From Neocallimastix lanati (nom. inval.) (taxonomy: Eukaryota; Neocallimastigomycota; Neocallimastigomycetes; Neocallimastigales; Neocallimastigaceae), in the NCBI GenBank assembly GCA_016946835.1, contig JACVTC010000381.1, positions 1-34,790 on the forward strand: a DNA stretch of 34,790 bases, read 5' to 3'. The first letter of the stretch is position 1. The number at the start of each line of letters is the position of its first letter. A program made the position numbers and the translations under genes. The notes beneath the pieces were generated by a model, which was not told the origin of the DNA, ran no database searches, and was given only the letters and a program-made list of their open reading frames with translations. Of this stretch, positions 9,144 through 18,859 are shown in pieces.

Positions 9144-9609
9144 TGATACGATATTTTATTTATGTATCTAAATTAATATTTATTTATGGGCAATGACAAT
9201 AAGGAATTATGACAAAATAATGTATTCTAATATTAAATAGAAATAACACATACAATAATACAAAATAAAGTAATAAATATATCTTTTTAATGTACTCTTT
9301 ATTTATTATTAATTATTAATTATTACATCAATTATTATTATTACTCTCTTACATAAATATTATAATTAATTATCTCAAATATACATAATATCTCTTTTTA
9401 ACTATACTAAAATAAAATATAAAAATAGCTATTTATGTGAATTAATTTATCATAAGTATATACTTATAAATAAAAGAATTCTCCGTTTAATAATTATTAT
9501 TCTAAAATTATATATATTATTCTAAAATTATTATTGACCAATAATATTTAAGTATTTCTTTAACCTAAAGAATCTACCTAAATACCATTTTTATAGTGGT
9601 CACGTATCA
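9144..9609 (-). repeat. E2 5' LTR
   Basis: Partner of 6710-7175, equal in length, about one substitution apart. It directly abuts AAAA and then the E3 LTR. Confidence 0.92.
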
Positions 9610-9613
9610 AAAA

Positions 9614-10296
9614 TGGTGCAGGTACACAATAAACTTCAAAAAAAAATGAAAATAATATATTAGTTAATAATTTAATTTCAATTTCCAGTTTTTTTTATTT
9701 TTTTAACTCCTGATTTTTTTTTATTAAGTATTTTCTTTTTCTTTTATACTATTTTACTACATGAATTTTTATAATAATTTAAATTATTTTAATTCTTATT
9801 AGTATAATTATTACATGTGATTTTAAATAATATTTTTTAAGAGTTATTTTAATAATAAAAATATTAATACTAATATAATTAATATTATCTTTAATGACAA
9901 ATATTATTAATGATAAAATTAAAAAATTTAACAATAAAATTATTGGTAATATTTTTGATAATATAATTCTTGAAACAATTTAATATTAATAATAATTAAA
10001 TATAATAATAAAACAATTTAATTAATATAAGATAATAATTATTTAATAATTAGTCATTAATCAATTTAATTAAATAATGATTTTTTAATAATTAGTCATT
10101 AATCAATTTAATTAAATAATGATTTTTTAATAATTAGTCATTAATCAATTTAATTTGATAATTTATATAATTATTTTAAATTAAGAATAAAATTTTGGAA
10201 TTATAAAAATAGTTTAAAATATTTAATACATAAAGTTATTAAACTTAATTATAATTTCCAATAGTATAATACGAATTATTAGTTAGTTCCGTATCA
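9614..10296 (-). repeat. E3 3' LTR with an internal 42-bp tandem repeat
   Basis: Pairs with 15338-16021. It contains 2.7 copies of a 42-bp unit (taataattagtcattaatca...) at 10044-10157, also present in the partner LTR around 15766-15880. No other structure is recognised. Confidence 0.9.
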
Positions 10297-10335
10297 TGAC
10301 GCCCTTTCTTTATTTAGACTTCGTCCCTGAAGTCT
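10297..10335 (-). promoter_or_regulatory. E3 polypurine tract and adjoining hairpin
   Basis: The sense sequence AAGAAAGGGCGTCA abuts the 3' LTR and overlaps the pol stop codon. AGACTTC (10316-10322) pairs with GAAGTCT (10329-10335), within the last codons of pol. This is the same stem as in E2. Confidence 0.7.
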
Positions 10336-13300
10336 CTAATTCACATAATTTATAAGGAACTATATTTTTTAGATGTGCATTCCTATCAGAAATTTCGCCG
10401 GTAATAGGATCTGCGAGAGTAACTGTATTAAATTCCTTTTTGATGATTTTCAGTGGGCCTACGAAATAAGGATCTAATTTTCTTCTGTTTATTAATCGTA
10501 TTAATACTAGGTCTCCTGGATTGTAGTTGGCTTTCATTCTTTTCATCTGGTTCCTTCTGTCTTCCCAAATTTTGTTGGCTGTAGTGATATTATTAATTGC
10601 TTCATGAATCCATTGGTAATGTTTAGCAAATTTTCTTATAAGGTATTCCGTAATACTTTCACCTTTTTCTTTTTTATCCAGATTTAAAGATAGCTCGAAG
10701 GGTTGTAAGTCACGACAGCCGTAGAGTAATTCAAAGCTTGAAAATTTTGTTACTTCGTTTTTGCAGGTACGGAGAGCCCACAAAGCACTTGGTAGAATTA
10801 AATCCCAATTTTCTATATTTTTATTACATAATATTCTTAGATATTTTCCTATTTCTTTATTTCTGTTTTTTACCATACCATTAGATTCAGGATGATAGAC
10901 AGAAACAAAGTGCACATAAATACCATATAAATCTAGGAAAGCTTTAGTTTTGTCGGACTTGAACTGGGGACCGTTATCCGTTATTAATATTTCGGGAACT
11001 CCATGTCTTGAGAAAACTCTTGTTAAGAAGCCTATTATATCATCAGATTCAATCTTGACAGTGGGTTCAGCTTCAACCCACTTTGTTAAATAATCGACTA
11101 ATACTAGGATATACTGATTTCCATTTTTTGTTTGTGGTAAAGGGCCTACTATATCCAGTCCTACCTGGGTAAAAGGTAATCCCGGCTTTGTTGGGATGTG
11201 TTCGGTGTTTGAATTGAAAGTTTGTGGTTTGAACAGTTGGCAGTGTTTACACGTATTGACTATGTATTTTACATCCAAGACCATGTTATTCCAATAGTAA
11301 TCACGTTTGAGCCTGTTATACGTTTTGAAGATTCCCTCATGGCCTATCCTATGGGCTTCTAATAATAGTTTAATTTTTTCTTTATCTTCTTTAATTACTT
11401 TTCTGAATGTGCCTCCATCTATAAAATATTCTTCATTGTTTATTCTTGAAAATTTTTCTTCAAACTTCTTTAATAACGAATTTTTTCCTGTATTAATTTC
11501 TTCTAAATAGGTAGCTATTACTTCCGATGGTTTTGATCTAAGTCGAGATAACGCATCCGCTAATACATTACGTTTTCCTGGTTCGTAAATGACTTTAACT
11601 TTTAACATAGAGAACATAATTACCCATCTTGACTGTCTGGCATTTAAGGTTTCTTTACTTTTGAATATACTTATTAATGGTTTGTGATCTGTGAACAACA
11701 ATATTTCGAATTTACTTCCCGAAATATAGGATTTAAATTTTTTAACACAAAAAGCGGCGGCAGCTCCTTCTAAATCTGTAATCCCATAGTTTACTTCAGC
11801 TGGTTTCAAAGTTCTGCTCATATAATGTATTGGTTTTTCGATATTATTTTCATCTTTTTGTATCAGGACTCCACCTATTCCATCTTTTGAGGCATCTGTC
11901 CTGATTATAAATTGTTTGTCGAAATCAGGCATTGATAAAATAGGGGCTGTGATTAATCTTCGTTTAAGTTCTTCAAAGCTCTCTTGTTGAACAGCTTCCC
12001 AAGAGAATTTTACATTCTTTTTAAGTAGTTTAAATAGAGGTTTGGCAATTGTTGCAAAGTTGTATATAAACTTCCTATAATAACCTACTGCTCCAAGAAA
12101 TGATTGTAATTGCGTGATGTTGGTAGGAGGTAACCATTCACGTATAATCTCAATTTTTTTATTAATTGGTGATATTCCTTCAATTGATACTGTGTGTCCT
12201 AATAATTCAACTGATTCCTTGAAAAAATCACATTTGTCGAGATTGATTTTTAATCCATTATCCTTTAGGATATCAAATACTTTCTTCAAATCTTCTATGT
12301 GTTGTTCAAAAGTTGGAGAGAATATGATTAAATCATCGATATATATAAACATACACTTCCCAATGAGCGGAAAAAATATCCTGTTCATCTCTCTCTGGAA
12401 GGTTCCTGGGGCATTGCATAAACCAAACGGCATTACCCGGAATTGGTAATTACCGTACATTGTTGTAAAACTTGTTTTGGGAATGTCTTCATGGAACATT
12501 GGAATTTGATAAAAGCCGGAGAATAAATCTATTGTTGAAAATACTTTAACTTTCTTTCCGATCGAGAAAAGTATATCATCTATTAGTGGCAGAGAATAAG
12601 CGTCTTTAATAGTAACGTTGTTGAGCTTCCGAAAATCTATACACATTCTCCATTTATTATTCTTCTTCCTTACAAGAATAACTGGAGAAGACCATGGTGA
12701 ACTGGATGGTTCAATTAAATGGTTGTTCAGTAATTTAATTAGCTCTTCCTTCAGGGCGTCTGCTTGTACTTTAGATAATCGATAAGCTTTTTGTTTGATT
12801 GGAATCGTATTTTCTTCTAAACTGATATGGTGCGGTAATAACTTTGTTGAACCTAATTCATCTATTTTTATTGCTAAGATTTCAATATTATCTTTTAATA
12901 GTTCCTTGAATCGGCCTCTAACTACTTCTATTGTATTTTTTATAATTTGTTCAATTCTTGTCTTCTTTTCTTCAATGATTGTATTTTCTTCTTTGTTTTT
13001 TTTTTTTTTCTTAATCGTAATTGCATTCTGTATTTCTGCTGATTCTTTGTTTATGAAACAAAATAACATGGAGTCTGGATTATCTTGCATTTCAGTTTCT
13101 TCAATTTTTACTTCTTCATCTATTTCTTTTTCTTCTTCATCTATTTCTTTTTCTTCTTCATCTATTTCTTTTTCTTCTTCATCTATTTCTTTTTCTTCTT
13201 CATCTATTTCTAAAGCTGAGATTGTTGTAAATGTACCATCTTTCTTCATTTTACATAGACTATTACGAATAGGATTAATGAATAAATTATTATCCTTTAA

Positions 13301-14351
13301 GGTCCTAAAACCTATCAAGATATCAAACAGATCCTGATCATGTTCTATTACTCTAAATACGTCTTGAATAATGAAATCGTTGAATTCAACTGTTAAATGA
13401 TATAATTCAGAGGATATGTGGGTCTTCGAAGTTACCTGTATAATATTGTTAGTTGTATAACCAAATGGTTTTATATTTTTCAACTTGCCTAAAAACTTAC
13501 TCGTTATTATGTTGATGCTTGCACATGTATCTAAAAAGGCGAATCCATCTTCTCCGTTAATTTTACATTTAGTAGTAGCTATATCCTTCCTTGAGACAGT
13601 AGATAATACCATTTCTTCCATTTTTCCGTTATGAGGTGTTTCTTTTAGCTTTAACAATTTATTAAGTTGAGCTCGTAATTTTGGACTTATATCCAACAAT
13701 TGAGCCAGAGTTATATTAGCTGTGGTAGATGTTAAATCAGTTACAAGATCGTACTTTGCTTGGTTTTCCATTAGAATAATGTGCTTCTCCTTTTTGTTAT
13801 TTAGATTCTCTTCATTTTTATTTTCGATTCTCATTTCTTCTTTATTTTTATTATTTTTTAATCTTTCGCATTTATTCTTCTTTTCTTCCATTTGAGTACT
13901 GGGTAGTTTAGCTGTAACCTTTTTTCTCATTTCTTCTTCTTCGGGTTTCTTATCCATTATTTCTGATATTCTTTCCTTCTTTGAATCCCTTTTTGCTTTG
14001 TTTATTGATGGGTTGGCTATCACAGACAAGTCAATTTCTTTTAAGGTTTCCGTTTCTTCTCTATTTTTTGGGTTATTTAAGGGTTCTTCTTCATTGTTAC
14101 TTTTTGGTTCATTATTAATATTTTCTACTTCTACTTCCATTTTTCGATCATTTGTTTGTGATTTCGAAAGCATTTTTATTGGTTGAGGATTTTCTTTTAA
14201 TGTGGCTATTTTCTGATGTTTATCGTAAGGTTTCTTTTTTGTATTTAATTGTCTTGTTTGCCTAGTGACAGCTGCTACGATATCATCAGTTTCAGTATCA
14301 TTTATGGTTTTTATAAGGGAAGTTTTCCTTCTTCCATTTGGGAGTTTAAAG
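10310..14351 (-). CDS. E3 Pol: protease, RT, RNase H, integrase (reached by -1 frameshift from gag)
   Basis: The frame is open from the slippery site at 14345-14351 to TAA at 10310-10312; the first ATG is at 14171-14173 (numbering below, 1287 residues). Residues 1-180 are charged and Lys/Glu-rich. Protease: D215 in FLDTCAS, Cys where the family usually has Gly. A 7-residue repeat (EEEKEID) lies near 320-355. RT: FGLCNAPGTFQ and Y611-I-D-D. RNase H: RTDASKDGIGG near 757 and FTDHKPL. Integrase: H..GHEG...CKHC zinc motif, D in GLDIVGPL, D in TDNGPQF, then Lys at the D35E Glu position (GMVKNRN; codon 10868-10870). The C-terminal PYFVGPLKIIKKEFNTVTLADP segment is a GPY/F-type module, without a chromodomain. 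No stop or frameshift is seen, yet the integrase substitution predicts loss of strand transfer. Confidence 0.93.
13108..13212 (-). repeat. 21-bp tandem repeat in E3 pol (EEEKEID)
   Basis: Five near-identical 21-base units encode a repeated E-I-D-E-E-E-K heptad between protease and RT. The repeat is in frame and strongly acidic. Likely a variable linker. Confidence 0.9.
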
Positions 14352-15195
14352 ATTCCTTTGAAATCTGACCTTTTTCCTCTAACTCAGCTAATTCCTTAAA
14401 TGAATAAGGGCATTGCTTGACACCATGACCTTCCTGGTTACATCTGAAACACTTATATGTTCTTTTATATGTATTGTTAGTCTCGTATTTTGGATTCTTA
14501 TTTAAGAGTTTATCATTAGTGCGACTTCTCATATTTCTTTTGGGGTTGTTAACTTCTATATAATTATTGGCAGAAAATTGTCTAAAAGGATGTTTCCCAG
14601 TTCTATTTGATTGAGAAAAGTTTGAATAAACCCCCCGAGTATATAAAGTAGACATTACAGTTTCATTTGTTTCTTTCCTCTCTTCGGCTCTTTCGGCTAA
14701 TTCCGCTTCCTCAAATGCATCCTCGAGATCTACACATCTTTGAGTTATAACCTGGGCTCTAGCAAAAGGTCGGTATGAAATGGATTCAGTATAATCCTCC
14801 ACTGTTATGAAAGACTGATAAAGTCTTGGTAAATTATTGTAAAGTTTTTTATATCGCCAATTAAAATTTTTAATACTTTCTCCTCTTTTTATTTTTAATC
14901 TTTGTAATCTTTTACATTTATCCTGTGGAGTGATTTCTAAGGCTTCTTCTAAGGCTTCTTTTATTTTTTTCATAGAAGGAAATTCTTCTTCTTCATCTTC
15001 ATTGACTTTCACCAGATCTTGTAAGACTCCCCTGAGTTTGCCCTCAACACATTCAGTCGCCCAGGTATGAATGCTAGCTGGATTGTTAATACCAGCTAAT
15101 TTCATTAATCTTGTGAATTCTTCGGCCCAGATATCAACGTCTCTAGCATCTTCATCAAGCCTAGGTAGTAGTTCCTCAAGTTCTAAGATTTTCAT
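14311..15195 (-). CDS. E3 Gag (capsid and zinc knuckle)
   Basis: The best start is ATG 15193-15195 (MKILELEELL); the frame extends three codons further to a TTG but that is not needed. The protein is about 294 residues. The capsid-like part has WAEEFTRLMKLAG, ALEEALEITPQDKCKRLQRLKIKRGESIKNFNWRY (split here) and a C-terminal ELAERAEER helix. The zinc knuckle CFRCNQEGHGVKQC lies near 250-263, then FKELAELEEKGQ. The stop TAA is at 14311-14313. The frameshift heptamer lies 11 codons before the stop, so most product would be Gag and a fraction Gag-Pol. Similar to E2 Gag but without its Asn-rich tail. Confidence 0.9.
   Translation of the reverse strand: MKILELEELLPRLDEDARDVDIWAEEFTRLMKLAGINNPASIHTWATECVEGKLRGVLQDLVKVNEDEEEEFPSMKKIKEALEEALEITPQDKCKRLQRLKIKRGESIKNFNWRYKKLYNNLPRLYQSFITVEDYTESISYRPFARAQVITQRCVDLEDAFEEAELAERAEERKETNETVMSTLYTRGVYSNFSQSNRTGKHPFRQFSANNYIEVNNPKRNMRSRTNDKLLNKNPKYETNNTYKRTYKCFRCNQEGHGVKQCPYSFKELAELEEKGQISKESLNSQMEEGKLPL
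14345..14351 (-). promoter_or_regulatory. E3 -1 frameshift heptamer TTTAAAC
   Basis: Read in the gag frame as (TC)T TTA AAC, the exact X XXY YYZ phase for -1 slippage. A -1 shift enters the pol frame, which is open from just downstream of a TGA in gag codon ELAEL to the end of pol. Eight nt after the heptamer GGAAG can pair with CTTCC (loop 8 nt). Initiation at the internal pol ATG is the alternative. Confidence 0.75.
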
Positions 15196-15317
15196 TCTTG
15201 GCAATTTAATTTATTTTATTATATTATTTTTAATATAGAATTAAATTTTTTCTTTTTATAATTAAAATTTCTTAATATTCATTTAAATTATTAATTTTTC
15301 ATATTATTTTCTTTGTG

Positions 15318-15335
15318 TCCTGCATAGCTCGCCAA
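15318..15335 (-). promoter_or_regulatory. E3 primer binding site
   Basis: The sense strand reads TTGGCGAGCTATGCAGGA starting 2 nt after the 5' LTR. It differs from the PBS of the other four elements, so E3 probably uses another tRNA. The leader between it and gag (15196-15317) is short, A/T-rich and shows no GC island. Confidence 0.65.
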
Positions 15336-15337
15336 TT

Positions 15338-16021
15338 TGGTGCAGGTACACAATAAACTTCAAAAAAAAATGAAAATAATATATTAGTTAATAATTTAAT
15401 TTCAATTTCCAGTTTTTTTTATTTTTTTAACTCCTGATTTTTTTTTTATTAAGTATTTTCTTTTTCTTTTATACTATTTTACTACATGAATTTTTATAAT
15501 AATTTAAATTATTTTAATTCTTATTAGTATAATTATTACATGTGATTTTAAATAATATTTTTTAAGAGTTATTTTAATAATAAAAATATTAATACTAATA
15601 TAATTAATATTATCTTTAATAACAAATATTATTAATGATAAAATTAAAAAATTTAACAATAAAATTATTGGTAATATTTTTGATAATATAATTCTTGAAA
15701 CAATTTAATATTAATAATAATTAAATATAATAATAAAACAATTTAATTAATATAAGATAATAATTATTTAATAATTAGTCATTAATCAATTTAATTAAAT
15801 AATGATTTTTTAATAATTAGTCATTAATCAATTTAATTAAATAATGATTTTTTAATAATTAGTCATTAATCAATTTAATTTGATAATTTATATAATTATT
15901 TTAAATTAAGAATAAAATTTTGGAATTATAAAAATAGTTTAAAATATTTAATACATAAAGTTATTAAACTTAATTATAATTTCCAATAGTATAATACGAA
16001 TTATTAGTTAGTTCCGTATCA
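15338..16021 (-). repeat. E3 5' LTR
   Basis: Partner of 9614-10296, with one homopolymer indel and one substitution. It abuts AAAA and the E4 LTR. Confidence 0.92.
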
Positions 16022-16025
16022 AAAA

Positions 16026-17051
16026 TGGTAGACTCGGGGTTGACACTTAGATATTTAAAATCAAGCAGGGGGGGACGGGTATTACCCTGCTTTGATTTTA
16101 AATAAAAAAATTAATTCTTTATTAAAAATTTTTTTATTTTTTTTTATTAATATAAAAGTTTTTTTTTTTTTTTTTTTTAAAGTACACATATTTAATTTTT
16201 AAGAAATTGTTACAATATTTATATTTTTTTATAAATTTAAAGTATAATTAATTGTTTATAATTTAAGTAATTTTATAGAATTATTGAATTAATTTTATAT
16301 CAATAATTCATTTTTGTTTTAATTTTTATAAATATAATAATATAATATTCAAATATAATTTAATTAAAAATAATTATAAAATAAATATATAGAAAATAGT
16401 TTTTACTATTTTCTTTAATATTTTTAAGTTAAATAAATTGTTTTTAAAGATTAATATAATAAATTTAATAATCTTTAATTATTTTAAATAATACTTGTAA
16501 TTATTTTCAAAATAAAATAAAATTTTTATAATATTTAATTAATAAATTTGATAATATTTAAATAATAATTTTTATAATAAGTAATAATTTTTAATAATAA
16601 TTTTTAATAATAAATTTAATTAATAATCTTAATAATTTTATAATAATATTTAATAGTTATAATAAATAAATTTTTATAATAATATTTAATAATTTTAATA
16701 ATTTTATAATATTAATAATTTATAATAATTTTTAGAATAATATTTAATTAATAATTTTAATAATTTTATAATAATTTTTATAATAATATTTAATTAATAT
16801 TTTTAATAATTTAGTATCTTAAAAGTATAATTTTAATATTTACAATTGTATTTTAATATATACATATATTTAATAATATAACAATAAAGTGATTAATTAA
16901 AATTTATTTACATTATTTACAAATTAAAATTAATTTATATCAAAATAAATTAAATTTACAATGAGGTTTAGGTTATGAAGAATATAGGAAAGTACAATTT
17001 AGTAAAGAATTATTAATAATAAAATAAAGGTTATTAATTCATTCTTTACCA
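16026..17051 (-). repeat. E4 3' LTR
   Basis: Pairs with 23665-24688. Near its left end a strong hairpin joins TTAAAATCAAGCAGGG (16055-16070) to CCCTGCTTTGATTTTAA (16085-16101) with one bulge. The rest is almost entirely A/T. Confidence 0.92.
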
Positions 17052-17092
17052 TGATGCCCCCTCTAAAACTCAAGCTACATCGAAGCTGAGTT
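17052..17092 (-). promoter_or_regulatory. E4 polypurine tract and adjoining hairpin
   Basis: The sense sequence AGAGGGGGCATCA abuts the 3' LTR. AACTCA (17067-17072) pairs with TGAGTT (17087-17092), spanning the pol stop codon. Same position and size as in E2, E3, E5 and E6, with a different stem sequence. Confidence 0.65.
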
Positions 17093-18859
17093 ATACTTGA
17101 CTATATTCTTCAAATGAACATTCCTATTCATTTGAATTCCAGAATTTGGATCAGCCAAGGTAACCGTATTAAATTGTTTTTTTATAACTTTAAGAGGACC
17201 AACAAAATAAGGTTCTAGTTTAGTTCTTGAAAAATTTCTAACTAGAACTAAATCACCTTCCCTAATTCTTTTTCCCTCATTCAAACTATTCTTTTCCTCT
17301 CTTCTAGCAGCCCAATACTTATTTGCATTTTTAACATTTTCGGCTGCTTCTAAAGTCCATCGGTAATGATTTATATATTTTTCTAACAACACTTCATCCG
17401 ATGACTTATTAATATCCTTGGTAGGTCTAGCAGCAATATCAAAAGGCTGCTGATCCTCCCTACCATAAACCAACTCAAAACTTGAATGTTTTGTTACCTT
17501 ATTTTTGGTAGTTCTAAGAGCCCATAAGGCGGATGGTAAAACTTCATCCCAATCCTTATTCTTAGAACCCAACAACCTCAATAACTTGCCGATCTCTTTA
17601 TTACGGTTTTTCGTAAGTCCATTACTTTCAGGATGATATGTGGAAATAAACTTCACATATACATCATAGAGATCTAAAAATATTTTCGTCATGTCCGAGG
17701 TGAACTGAACACCATTGTCAGTTGTTATTACCTGTGGAACACCATGAGGAGCAAACACATTAATTAAGAACTTAATCACATCCTGTGATGTTATATTTTC
17801 CGTGGGTTCTGCTTCAACCCATTTGGTGAAGTAATCCAACACAACCATAATATATTGATTATTATTCTTCGTTTTAACCAAAGGTCCAATAATATCTAAA
17901 CCCAAATGTATAAAAGGACCTTCTACTTTAGTTGGAATATTTTCTGTAGGTTCTGGATATGGTTGTGACCTATTCAACTGACACTTGTCACAACTTTGCA
18001 CCACTCTTTTAATATCCATCACCATATTATTCCAATAAAAACTTTTACGAAGCCTTTGATAAGTCTTATAATATCCCTCATGACCTATCTTATGGGCTTC
18101 TAAAATAAGTTTTACTCTTTCCGTTTGATCCGTAATTAATTTACGATAGTCATTACCATCAACAAAATAATCTTCACCATCTATCGTAACAAATTTTTCA
18201 TTTATAAAGTCTTTAATAGTTTTAGAAAGCAACTCTTCTTCTTCCTTTGAAGTTAACTTAGTTGCCAATACCACAGAATCATCTCTTTTCTTCATCCTAG
18301 ATAATGCATCGGCTAACACATTTTTCTTACCCATTTGATATTGAATTTCAACACCAAGGGTACTAACAGTTAAGCACCACCTTGCTTGCCTAGCATTATT
18401 AGGTTCCTTATTTTTAAAGAAACTGATTAAAGGTTTATGATCTGTTATTACTACTGTTTTATTAGGATTTCCTAATATATAAGATTTCAACTTAGTAATA
18501 CAATAAATTAATGCAGCTCCTTCCAAGTCAGTAATGCCATAATTTTTCTCGGCTTTACTTAAACTTCTACTTATATAATGAACTGGATGTTCCTTTTTGG
18601 TTTCTAAATCTTCTTGGAGTAATACTCCTCCAATACCTTCATAGGAAGCATCCGTTCTAATTATAAACCTTTGATTAAAACTTGGATATTTTAAAATTGG
18701 AGCATTTATTAACTTTTCTTTTAACAGATCAAAACTTTGTTGATGTTCATTATTCCATTTATATTTAACATTCTTTCTTAATAATTTACATAAAGGAGCA
18801 GAGATTTGGGCATATTTATCAATAAAGTTTCTATAATATCCTACTGCTCCAAGAAAAGA
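17075..18859 (-). CDS. E4 Pol, C-terminal part (end of RT, RNase H, integrase) after the in-frame UGA
   Basis: The pol frame continues open from directly after the TGA (18860-18862) to TAG at 17075-17077. It begins in the RT thumb/connection (SFLGAVGYYRNF), then RNase H (RTDASYEGIGG, ITDLEGAA, ITDHKPL), the integrase zinc motif (HKIGHEG...CDKCQLN), D in GLDIIGPL and D in TTDNGVQF. At the third catalytic position there is Lys (GLTKNRN; codon 17609-17611). The C-terminal YFVGPLKVIKKQFNTVTLADP segment resembles E3 and E5. There is no good start codon of its own, so it is the tail of one pol gene. Confidence 0.9.
   Translation of the reverse strand, partial: SFLGAVGYYRNFIDKYAQISAPLCKLLRKNVKYKWNNEHQQSFDLLKEKLINAPILKYPSFNQRFIIRTDASYEGIGGVLLQEDLETKKEHPVHYISRSLSKAEKNYGITDLEGAALIYCITKLKSYILGNPNKTVVITDHKPLISFFKNKEPNNARQARWCLTVSTLGVEIQYQMGKKNVLADALSRMKKRDDSVVLATKLTSKEEEELLSKTIKDFINEKFVTIDGEDYFVDGNDYRKLITDQTERVKLILEAHKIGHEGYYKTYQRLRKSFYWNNMVMDIKRVVQSCDKCQLNRSQPYPEPTENIPTKVEGPFIHLGLDIIGPLVKTKNNNQYIMVVLDYFTKWVEAEPTENITSQDVIKFLINVFAPHGVPQVITTDNGVQFTSDMTKIFLDLYDVYVKFISTYHPESNGLTKNRNKEIGKLLRLLGSKNKDWDEVLPSALWALRTTKNKVTKHSSFELVYGREDQQPFDIAARPTKDINKSSDEVLLEKYINHYRWTLEAAENVKNANKYWAARREEKNSLNEGKRIREGDLVLVRNFSRTKLEPYFVGPLKVIKKQFNTVTLADPNSGIQMNRNVHLKNIVKYNSASM

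Larger units (their letters stand above)
6710..9609 (-). mobile_element. E2: non-autonomous LTR retrotransposon carrying Gag only
   Basis: A complete element of 2,900 bp on the minus strand. LTRs at 6710-7175 and 9144-9609 are both 466 bp, begin TGATACG and end CGTATCA, and differ at about one position (a/g at about 6809 versus 9222). It is flanked by AAAA on both sides (6706-6709, 9610-9613). The minus-strand PBS is at 9123-9140, the PPT at 7176-7190, and a hairpin adjoins the PPT. The only gene is a Gag similar to that of E3; there is no pol. Its LTR ends share TGATACG with E3, so E3-type enzymes may mobilise it (inference). Confidence 0.9.
9614..16021 (-). mobile_element. E3: full-length Ty3/gypsy-type LTR retrotransposon
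   Basis: LTRs at 9614-10296 (683 bp) and 15338-16021 (684 bp) differ by one T-run indel and one substitution (tctttaatgac versus tctttaataac). In the sense strand they begin TGATACGG and end TGCACCA. Flanks are AAAA on both sides (9610-9613, 16022-16025). Gag and pol reading frames are unbroken and joined by a -1 frameshift signal, which makes this the most complete copy in the array. However, the integrase catalytic Glu is Lys, so autonomy is doubtful. Confidence 0.92.

Noticed and set aside
10044-10157. CRISPR-like direct repeats
   Set aside because: Contiguous 42-bp A/T tandem repeats without spacers, within an LTR of a eukaryotic element.
12795-13337. 180-residue + strand ORF opposite E3 pol
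   Set aside because: Antisense shadow; its Ser-rich repeat is the complement of the EEEKEID repeat.
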